From contig PS015306.1 of the NCBI GenBank assembly GCA_048213135.1, positions 122,061 to 142,442 on the forward strand: 20,382 bases of DNA. The letters are read 5' to 3'. Positions within the stretch are counted from its first letter, which is position 1. Each line of letters begins with the position of its first letter. The stretch comes from Reclinomonas americana ATCC 50394 (Eukaryota > Jakobida > Jakobea > Jakobida). The notes beneath the pieces are model-generated. The model saw only the letters and a program-made list of their open reading frames with translations, searched no databases and was not told where the DNA came from. The translations under genes and the position numbers were made by a program. Of this stretch, positions 7,877 to 15,745 are shown in pieces.

Positions 7877-10857
7877 TCAGGTGCCGAATTCCTGTGCAGT
7901 AGTGAGGGGAGGGGGACATGGGGGCGGGGAAGGAAATGGGAGACACAGCTCACCGATTCTGTCTCCGAGGCTAATGTGGACATGCGGCCGAATGAGACAG
8001 AGTCTGGGTCGATGCGACCGCCTGCAACATGTGTAATGAGATAAAGGGAAGGGAGAGAGAGAGAGAGAGGAGGGAGATACAAAAAGAAGCGAAGAGGTGC
8101 AGAGAAGAAGCAGAGTACAACCGAGAACCCCGATAGAATAACAGCGTTTGTGGAACAGCTGCTTCTCAACGCCAGCAATTGAAACGAGGAAGGCAAGCCT
8201 GCAGCAAGTGGAAGACACTCTTACTTTCTCCAACACAGAAGCATGTATCAACATCCAGCTGCTTGTCAACATGAGCAACAGAAACGAAGACAACCGTATT
8301 CAACACACTTCCTCTTCCACCACGAGAAACAGAAAAGGCAAGCCTTCTGCAGAACGCTCTTCCTCTGAACAACACATAATCATGCATCAACATCCACCTG
8401 CTTCTCAACACAAGCAACAGAAACGGAAAGACAACCGCACTGCTCAACACACTTCCTCTTTCCAGTACCAGAAACTCAGAAGGCAGCTGCAACCTTCTCA
8501 GCACCGGCACAGAGAAAAGAAACTCTTCTGCTGATCCTGCTGCCTCCCTCCGAGACTGGCAAGGGAGAGAAGAAAGTCTGCTGCAAAGCATCCTTCCTCC
8601 CTCGAAGATTGTTACCGCTGACGACAGAAGGAAGAAGGCAACCATGCTGCAAAACACCCTCCCTCCAGAACCAACAACAGAGAACGGAAGGCCTGCCGCA
8701 ACACTAACTCCCTCCCTCAATGCTTCTCCAACAAGTGAAACGAGAACGGCAAGCCTGTTGTGAAACGCTCTTCCTCTCCCTCAGCACCAACAACTGCAAC
8801 GACCACTGAAAGCTCTTCCTTCGCCTCTTTCCCATCCCTTCCTCCTACTTCCCCCCTTCCCCATCCACCTTGCGGCTCCATATCATCATCATACACCCTC
8901 GGCAACTTATATGACTGATGCATCTCCATCCACGCATTCAACGCCGCCAGCGCCTCATCGCGCGACGCCCTGCTCTCAAACGCCAAGAACCATACTCGAT
9001 CTGTGCAAGGGAGTCAGCGCCACCCACTCAGTGACACAGAGACAGACAGACAGACACACCCATTGGGTTCAGCGGCTCAATCACCAACACGTTCTGGCGA
9101 CCACCATGCGCGTCTAGTCGCCGTATGCGCCCAATGCTGCTCTGCACGATTTCTCCTTTTGTTTTCCGGCCCTGCACGGAGAACAAGAGAAGATGATCAT
9201 GACAAGTAGAAGAAGAAGGGGAAACAAAGGGAAGGAGGAGGACGAGAAGGAGAAAGAGAAGGAAACGGAGGAGAAGAACAAGAACAAGAGCAAGAAGCAG
9301 ATGAAGAGAACAAGAAGAGAGGAGGAGGAGGAAAAGAAGAAGGGGTGAAGAAGGAGGAGAGGAAGAAGAAGCACATAAAGAGACGGGCTGACAGGAAGGA
9401 GACGACGACAGAGCAGAGCAAGAAGAGAAGAGGAAGAGGAAGAACAGCTGGTAACAGATGATGAAGAAGGACACGATGGAGAAGAGGATCGAGGAGAAGA
9501 AGAACGAGAGGAGGAGGCGAAGAAGGAAGACAAAGAGGAGGAGAAGAGGGGCAGGAAGCAGATGGAGAGCAAACAAGAAGAGAGGAGAAGGAGAAGGAGA
9601 GGAAGAAAGAGGATGAGGCGAAGAAGGAAGACAGTGAGAAGGAGGAGAGGAAGGAAACGACGACAAAGAAGAAAAAGAACAAGATGATCAAGAAGAGACG
9701 AGGAAGGGGGAACAGCAGGAAGCAGTTGAACAAGATCAGAGAGAAGAACGAGAAGAACGAGGAGGAGAGGAAGAAGGGCAAGAAGCAAGTGAAAACGAAG
9801 AAGAACAAGGAGAGGAAAGAGAAGGAGGGGAGAAAGAAGCAAATGATGAAGAAGAAGGGCAGGAAGCAGATGATGAAGCAGAAGAACAAGAAGAACATCA
9901 GGGAGAAGAACAAGAAGGAGGAGGAGAGAAAGAACGGCAAGAAGCAGATGAAGACGAAGAAGAACAAGGAGAGGAAAGAGAAGGAGGAGAGGAAGAAGCA
10001 AATGATGAAGAAGAAGGGCAGGAAGCAGATGATGAAGCAGAAGAACAAGAAAGAAGATGATCAGGGAGAAGAACAAGAAGAAGGAGGAGGAGAGGAAGAA
10101 GGGCAAGAAGCAGATGAAGACGAGGAAGAACAAGGAGAGGAAAGAGAAGGAGGAGAGAAAGAAGCAAATGATGAAGAAGAAGGGCAGGAAGCAGATGATG
10201 AAGCAGAAGAACAAGAAGAAGATGATAAAGAAGAAGGTCAAGGAGAAGAAGAACGCGGAAGAGGAAGAGGAGGAGGCAAAGAAGAAGCAGATGAAGAGCA
10301 AACAAGAAGAGAGGAGAAGGAGAAGGAGAGGAAGAAAGAGGAAGAGGAGGCGAACAAGGAAGACAAAGAGAAGGAGAAGAAGGGCAGGAAGCAGATGAAG
10401 AGCAAACAAGAAGAAGATGATCAAGAAGAAGAACAGGAAGCAGATGATGAAGCAGAAGAACAAGAAGAAGATCACGGAGAAGAACAAGAAGAAGGAGGAG
10501 GAGAGAAAGAAGGGCAGGAAGCAGATGAAGACGAAGACGAACAAGGAGAGGAAAGAGGACGAACAAGGAGAGGAAAGAGAAAGAAGATATCGATCACAAG
10601 ATCACAATGCAAAGGCATCAGAAAAAAGCAGAAAAGGATCGCCCACGCAACAGGCCCATCCTTATCATGATACGTCACAATGCCACTGTCCAGCACAAAG
10701 AACCGACGCTGCCAAAAACAAAACAAATAAGCCTCAAACAAAACACAGAGTCACACACTCACACAGAGTCACACACCTTCCACGATCGCACCACAGCGCC
10801 CTCCTTGAACGCCCAAAAAAACCGCACAGAAGTCGACGAGCTGCCAGGCACACTCAT
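7877..10857 (-). CDS. small PH-domain protein (6 exons, 154 aa)
   Basis: Exons in reading order: 10857-10777, 10708-10652, 9171-9060, 9000-8869, 8021-7954, 7891-7877. They total 465 nt including the stop. After the N-terminal MSVPGSSSTSVRF, residues 15-115 form one pleckstrin-homology domain. Strands beta1-beta2 carry the basic phosphoinositide-type pattern KEGAVVRSWKRRFFVLD (residues 20-36), next SGIVTYHDK, then KGEIVQSSIGRIRRLD, RQNVLVIEP, VWFLAFESRASRDEALAAL and the invariant C-terminal helix Trp in NAWMEMHQSY. A 40-residue acidic/Ser tail ends SETESEFGT. The last exon is 15 nt including the stop, and the final three introns rest on phase and splice sites. PH domains usually target membranes through phosphoinositides; the target here is unknown. 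Introns 2 (1480 bp) and 4 (847 bp) carry long repeats. The start is divergent and 29 bp from SDHAF4. Confidence 0.85.
8155..8800. repeat. degenerate tandem repeat in PH-gene intron 4
   Basis: Segments beginning CCAGCTGCTTNTCAACA..AGCAACAGAAACG occur near 8155, 8255 and 8394. The last two are 139 bp apart. Subunits of about 45-50 bp recur (AGAAACAGAAAAGGCAAGCC, then TCTGCAGAACGCTCTTCCTC) and decay toward 8800. The plus strand stays open for 128 codons, but the product is a Gln/Arg/Ser repeat with no domain. Confidence 0.75.
9190..10600. repeat. 1.4-kb polypurine tract with 162-bp periodicity in PH-gene intron 2
   Basis: The plus strand is almost entirely A and G, with sparse C and T. In the central part the landmark GGGAGAAGAACAAGAAG and relatives start at 9739, 9901, 10064 and about 10226, so the unit is 162-163 bp. 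Because 162 is divisible by three, the plus strand stays open as a Lys/Glu/Arg chain (9684-10670). The sense (minus) RNA is one long CU-rich stretch ahead of exon 3. Confidence 0.85.
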
Positions 10858-10886
10858 TACAGACAGACACAGACAGGACACAAGAA
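10858..10886. promoter_or_regulatory. 29-bp spacer between divergent start codons (PH gene / SDHAF4)
   Basis: The two ATGs face away from each other with only TAC plus a CAGACA-rich segment between them. There is no room for two separate promoters with leaders, so initiation sites must overlap the opposite gene or its first intron. Confidence 0.6.
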
Positions 10887-11435
10887 ATGCTCACCAGCGC
10901 ACGCCTTCATCGCCTGCTCTTCTCCTCCAGTGGTGGACGCCCTGCATCAGTGCCTATTATCCGGCTAGTCTCCGGTCGCGACCACGACTGTGGCAACCCC
11001 GACTGCTGCGCGCATGAGCATCTAGTCGAGGTTGAGGATGCAGAGGGTGAGCGACAGGCACTTGCGCGGGAAATGGAGGCCAGTGGAGTGGTTACAGAGG
11101 CGGATCGCGGGGTGGAGGTGTTCTTTGAGCGGTTGAAGACGATGAGTGATGCAGAGGTGAAGCAGTTCTTATCGGTAAGTGCTTGGAGTGGCAGTCTGTG
11201 TTGTTTGGTGTGTTAAGCTGTTGTTGTAGAGGGCAAAGGAGCTGGAGGATGCGCAGGCGGAGAAGCAGCGGGTGAATCCGCGGACGGGCGAGGTCGATGG
11301 GCCAGCGGGTCCTGGTTGCGTCTCGCTCTCGTGCTCTCACTTGCGCCTTCTCTTCCTCTCACTTGCACGTGGTGTGGTGTAGAGCCGACGCGGTATGGCG
11401 ACTGGGAACGCAAGGGAAGGGTCACTGACTTCTGA
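10887..11435 (+). CDS. SDHAF4: succinate dehydrogenase assembly factor 4, mitochondrial (3 exons, 141 aa)
   Basis: SDHAF4 (DUF1674 family; Sdh8 in yeast) binds flavinylated SDHA in the mitochondrial matrix and protects it before complex II assembly. Exons are 10887-11174, 11230-11314 and 11383-11435. Donors are GTAAGT and GTTGCG, acceptors TTGTAG and GTGTAG. The diagnostic C-terminus is complete: NPRTGEVDGPAGPEPTRYGD followed by WERKGRVTDF and the stop. It is assembled across the phase-1 intron 2, which confirms that splice. The N-terminus MLTSARLHRLLFSSSGG is basic, Ser-rich and free of acidic residues, as in a mitochondrial presequence. Residues about 31-44 form an unusual Cys/His cluster, HDCGNPDCCAHEH. 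A charged helical linker follows. At 141 residues it is somewhat longer than recalled animal versions (about 108), mostly in the linker. Confidence 0.95.
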
Positions 11436-11478
11436 GCGGAGCTTTCGAGACTCCGATGCCAAGTAGATAGATGTACAA

Positions 11479-12300
11479 TGGAGTCTCCTCCACGTTTCAT
11501 TCGACAGCAGGCGCAGAGTACTTACTGCTCAGAGTGAAACGCTAGTAGATGCAACGCTCTTCAAGCCTCCGCCTTTCGATCAACAGCAGGCGCGGAGTAT
11601 TTCCAACATCAGGAGCTTGCGGCTGTCCCGCATCAAGCAAGTGGATGCAACGCTCTTCAAGCCAGGCGCAGAGTACTTTGAACATCAGGAGCTGTGCTTA
11701 GTCACAAGTAGATGCAACACTCCTCCAGATCTCCTCCCTTCGATCAACAGCTGGCGCGGAGTACTTTCTGAGCAAGTAGATTGCACTCTCTCGAGTCTCC
11801 ACATTCCATTCAGCAGCTGGCGTTCTGCCATCAGGTGCTTGCAGTTCCAAGCGATCCAAGTAGATGCAAGGCTCTTATCTCCACGTCATTCGACAGCAGG
11901 CGCAGAGAATTGCCAACATCAGGAGCTTGAGTCAAGCAAGTACAGATGCAACGATCCCAGACTCTCCGCCGTTCACTTGTCAGCCGGCGTTCTGCCATCA
12001 GGTGCTTGCAGTTCCGAGCGACAAGCAGATGCAACGCTCCTCTCTCCTCCTTGCATTCGACAGCTGGCGCAGAACGCATCAAACGTTAGGTGCCCGGTGC
12101 TTGCTTGCTTGCTGTGTCGAGTCTCCACCTTGCATTCAGCAGCTGGCGTTGGTTCTTGTAGTTCCGAGCGATCCAAGTAGATGTACTAAACTACAGGCAA
12201 CGCTTCTCAGGTCTCCTCCACCATTCATTCAACAGCAGGCGCAGAATACTTTCTAACATCAGGTGCTTGCTTGCTGTTTTCGAGTGAAACACGCGGAGAA
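11479..12300. repeat. degenerate satellite array between convergent genes
   Basis: About ten diverged copies of a 70-110 bp unit fill the space between the SDHAF4 stop and the aspartic protease stop. The consensus reads [90 protein letters not shown]. Copies begin near 11479, 11546, 11638, 11706, 11775, 11857, 11936, 12020, 12118 and 12172. Some lack the second half. Modest open frames exist but give no domain-like product. Confidence 0.85.
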
Positions 12301-12323
12301 CGACTGTCCCCATCATCCAATCC

Positions 12324-15300
12324 TTACTGGTTGGCGCGGGCAAAGCCGACCTGGTTGCCACCAACGTCGAACACGGTCGCGTCTGCACATTATAACAGAG
12401 AGAGAGTGAGTTGACTTAAAGAGCACGGATGGGGAGAGTGTATGTCACGCACAGGTGCTGATAAACACGTCGCCCAGAATCCACAGCTCGCCGAGCTGAG
12501 CCGGCAGGTCAATGGCCATGATGCCAATGATGCACTCGGACTGGCCGAGCTCGGACACCTTCAGCACGTACTCGGAGCCCTTCAGCTCGTAGGTCTTGCC
12601 GCTGATGGTGAACGACAGGGTCGGCAGCGTGCTGAGGTTGCTGCAGTCCTTGGCGACGGTGCCAATGGCCGCCAGCACCTTGTTGACCTCATCGCGAGGG
12701 CCAGCAATGAGCGAAGTGCCAGTGTCCACAATGGCGCTGCGTGAGGCACACAACAGTGGTGTGAGTGGAGAGCAAGAATTTAGAAGGGGGGTCGGTGAGA
12801 CGCAACGGGGTGTTGGCGTTCACAATGGCCTTGCCGTTGACGTTGATGGCGTCGACACCAATCTTCCAGTAGGTGTCCGAGGTCTGCACGCGCGACAAGG
12901 AAGAGTTAGGTGAAGGCGAAGGGAAGGCGAAGGGAAGGGAGGCAACAACAACGAACCACGGGGGTGTAGCTGAAATCGCCAGACACCTTGCTCTGGTCAA
13001 TGCCGCCGAGCACCATCACGGAGGTGGTGGCACCGGGGGTCTGTGGAATGGGGGAAGGGGGGAGGTGAGGGGAAGGGAGGGGAGGGAGGGAGGGGGAAGA
13101 GTGGGGGGAAGGAGAAGGGAGAAGGAGAAGGGAGGGGAGGGGATGAGAAGGGGGGAAGAGGAAGGGGGAAGAGGAAGGGGGAAGAGAGGAGGGGGAAGAG
13201 AAGGGGAAGAGAGGAGGGGGAAGAGAAGGGTAAGAGAGGGGAAGAGGACAGACGGGAAATATGGTTGACGGGAGAGTGAACATGAGGGATCGAGGGAGAG
13301 ACAGAGACGAGGAGGAAAAGTGGTGCGAGCACAAGAATTCTGCTTCCTCACTCGCTTCTCATGAGAAGGACACGCGTTCCCAACCCTCTGCGCTCACACT
13401 GCTCCCCTTCCTCAATTCCCCCTTTCCCCTTCGTCCCCTCCACAAACCTTCGACAGGTAGAAGAAGAACTTGTTGGCCAGCTGACCATTGCTCTGCTTCA
13501 CGGCCTGGTCAAAGAAAGTCGGCACGCTGTCGACGCTGATGGCCGGGAAGGCCATGCCGAGGATGCCGTCCATCTTGCCGGCCAAGAACGAGATGCCAGA
13601 CTCCTTGGTCACCTCGCCGAAGAGCTGCGCGACGATGTTCAGGCAGGTGAGCACGGGGGGAAGGGGATGAGAGGACACGGCGGAAAAGGAGAAGAGAGGA
13701 CACAGCAGGGAAAATGAAGAAGAGGCCAATGCTCTCAGACATGACAAGGAAAGCAAAAGAGGACACAGAGGAGTAGGAAGGAGACAGGAAAGAAGAAGAA
13801 GAAACACACGAGACAGGGAGGAAGAGAGAACGAGAGCAGAGAAGGTGAAGACCACGCTTGCTGAAGGCAAGAAGAGAGGCCAGCGCTCTCAGAATATAGC
13901 AGAAGAGACGAAGAGAGGACGACAAAGAAGAGAGGCCAAAGCGCTCAAACAAGGTAGGAGAGAAGAAAAGAGAAGTATGCTCTCAAGCAAAGGAGGAGAG
14001 GGAGAGAGGGAGAGACTTACGCTCTCGGTAACGGCAGGGAAGGAGAAGAGAATAGACAGGAGAAGGCACAGTTCTTGAGCAGAAGACAGGCCACCACTCT
14101 TGGACAAGCGGGGAGTGAAGATAAGCCCATGTTCTCAGAAAACGCAGAAGAGATGAAGTTCAAGGCAAGCACTCTCACACAAGCAGGAAAGAAGAAGAGA
14201 GGAAAACGCTCTGCGAAGGCAGGAGAATGAGAGGTGTAACTCTGTTAGACAAAGGAAGGAAAGAAGACGTGAGAACACAGCAGGGAGGAGAGAAGAACAC
14301 ACAGCAGGCAACAAAGAGAGAGGATAACGCTTTCGGAACAGACAGGAAGAGAAGAAAGAGAACACAGCAGGGAAGAAAGAGAGAGGTCAACGCCCTTAGA
14401 GCAAGGCAGGAGAAGGAGAGGAGAAGCAAAGAGAGGCGCAACAATGTTAGACAAAGGAAGGAAGACGTGAGAACACAGCAGGGAATAAAGAGAGAGGATA
14501 ACGCTCTCGGAACAGGCAGGAAGAGAAGAAGAGAGGGCACAGAAGGAGGCAGGAGAAGGCAACCCTTCATCCAATCCCCCTTCAACCAATCCCCCTTCAA
14601 CCAATCCATCCACGCAACGAAGCGCTGCGACTCATCCGAGCTGGCGCCGACCGACACGTCACCGACCGTGACCTTGTCCTTGGAGAGGAAGCCGTGCACG
14701 CCACCCGACCCGTACTGAATGTCAAAGTCGCGTCCATCAACGCGGTACGTCGACGACTTGCTCGAGTCAAAGCGCGAGTGCAAGAGGCACGAGACCGCGC
14801 GGCACTTGCTCGACGGCACCCACAGGTTGGAGGAGCCAGTGTCAAAGACGACCTTGAACGACTGCGGCGGAGTGCCAATCTGCGCAATGCCAAAGTACTG
14901 CGCGTCCTCGTAGTCGCTCAGCGGGACGTTGTGGCCGTCGCCGAGGTCGAACGACGTCGTCGAGTCCATCAGCGACGTCGCACGCAGGCGGCCACTGCGA
15001 GAAGAAGCACCGGGGGTCAGTGCCATGTCGGAAAAACACCCCCGCACAAACAACAAACGCACACAGATACGCATGTATACAACACGAATGGAGGGAATGA
15101 GGAGAGCAGAGAGAAGAAAAAAAGGAGCCCGGTTGTGCAACGCGTGCGTGTTGAGTTTCGAGCATTTGCAGCACTCAACTTGACCATCTCCATGCGGACA
15201 CCGCCGGCCTCCTGCATCTTGCGGAGGATGCGGATGCGCTGGAGCTGCTCCTGCGCAGTCATCAGCTCGGAGCGGTGGCGCATGGGCACGGCCACGCCGC

Positions 15301-15376
15301 CCTCGGCGGAGGCAGAGATGGCGGCCATCAGCACGGTGGCCAGGAGGGCCAGGCAGACCACGGAGAGGGTGCGCAT
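12324..15376 (-). CDS. cathepsin D/pepsin-like aspartic protease (7 exons, 417 aa)
   Basis: Family A1 aspartic endopeptidase, normally a secreted or lysosomal zymogen. Exons: 15376-15180, 14994-14619, 13624-13448, 13040-12957, 12883-12807, 12736-12453, 12382-12324, giving 1254 nt with the stop. Residues 1-23 are a signal peptide ([20 protein letters not shown]) and a propeptide runs to about 90. The mature start is marked by [20 protein letters not shown]. The first catalytic motif is [13 protein letters not shown] (Asp117), the flap Tyr is in DIQYGSG (Tyr160) and the second motif is [13 protein letters not shown] (Asp308). The family C-terminus [10 protein letters not shown]...[12 protein letters not shown] is complete. 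One short disulfide loop, CRAVSC (130-135), is present; the Cys pair that usually precedes the second active site is missing. Length is like animal cathepsin D (about 410). Four donors are GTTGCG or GTTCGT-like. It is divergent from the membrane-protein gene, 369 bp apart. Confidence 0.97.
13050..13260. repeat. GGGAAG/GGAGG-rich tract in protease intron 3
   Basis: The plus strand is nearly all G and A (GGGGGAAGAGGAAGGGGGAAG type), so the protease pre-mRNA is CU-rich here. It fills about half of the 407-bp intron 13041-13447. Runs of three to six G make plus-strand quadruplexes possible. Confidence 0.85.
13660..14570. repeat. degenerate 40-60 bp minisatellite in protease intron 2
   Basis: The plus strand repeats elements like GAACACAGCAGGGAAGAAAG, AGAGAGGATAACGCTCTCGG and AACAGGCAGGAAGAGAAGA. 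The best copies lie at 14270-14560, where GACGTGAGAACACAGCAGGG appears twice. More diverged copies with an ACGCTCTC/GCGCTCTC core extend back to about 13720. They occupy almost the entire 994-bp intron. Confidence 0.8.
14571..14610. repeat. 15-bp tandem repeat beside protease exon 2 donor
   Basis: CCAATCCCCCTTCAA occurs twice in tandem (14571-14585, 14586-14600), followed by a partial third copy. It lies a few bases into intron 2 after the donor at 14618. In the exon frame it would read as repeated DWLKG if the intron were retained. Confidence 0.85.
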
Positions 15377-15745
15377 GGTGGGAGGGGGAGGCTGGGTAGG
15401 GGGAAAAGGGAGTGGTGAGGAAGGGGGGAGAGGGAGAGGCGGCGAGTGCTCCGAGGAAGACGCAACTTTTTTGTCTGAAAAAATGAGGAAATTTCGAAAT
15501 GCATCGGTTTTGGGAGGCGAAGGAGGAAGATCAACGCGCGGGCACAGGTGCGTGGATGGAGGGAGAGGGAGAGGGTGAGGGTGAGAGAGACGTGTTGATT
15601 CTTCAAGCTGCTCAGTCGTTGACAGGATTTGGTGGGAATCATGGACACGACGACACTGTCGTGTTTGTCAGGTTATTGCATCCTTTTTGTGTGTGCGAGA
15701 GAGGGAGAGTGCCAGACTGCGTGTGTGTGCGTGAGAGTGTGAGAG
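15377..15745. promoter_or_regulatory. divergent promoter region, protease / membrane protein
   Basis: This 369-bp space must hold both promoters. Next to the protease ATG the minus strand is CT-rich (leader CCCACCATG). In the middle is an AT-rich island (about 15467-15500) with the perfect palindrome ATTTCGAAAT at 15491-15500. GT/GA-rich sequence leads to the plus-strand ATG. No TATA box is clear. Confidence 0.4.

Noticed and set aside
8148-8534. 128-codon plus-strand frame, Gln/Arg/Ser-rich
   Set aside because: It lies within PH intron 4 and follows the tandem repeat; there is no domain and no codon bias distinct from the repeat.
9114-10544. 476-codon minus-strand frame rich in Phe, Leu and Ser, resembling a membrane protein
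   Set aside because: It is the sense reading of the same CU-rich intron. Hydrophobicity is a by-product of CTT/TTC codons. Only its end contains the true PH exon 3.
9684-10670. 328-codon plus-strand frame rich in Lys, Glu and Arg
   Set aside because: It is the antisense of a polypurine intron with a 162-bp unit. A GAA/GAG/AAG tract has few stops by composition, and PH exons on the other strand splice exactly around it.
11617-12256. Plus-strand frames of 130-187 codons in the satellite
   Set aside because: The repeat units are in differing frames and diverged with indels; there is no domain, and the sequence sits between two gene 3' ends.
14694-15578. 294-codon plus-strand frame
   Set aside because: It is antisense to aspartic protease exons 1-2, which carry clear catalytic motifs on the minus strand.
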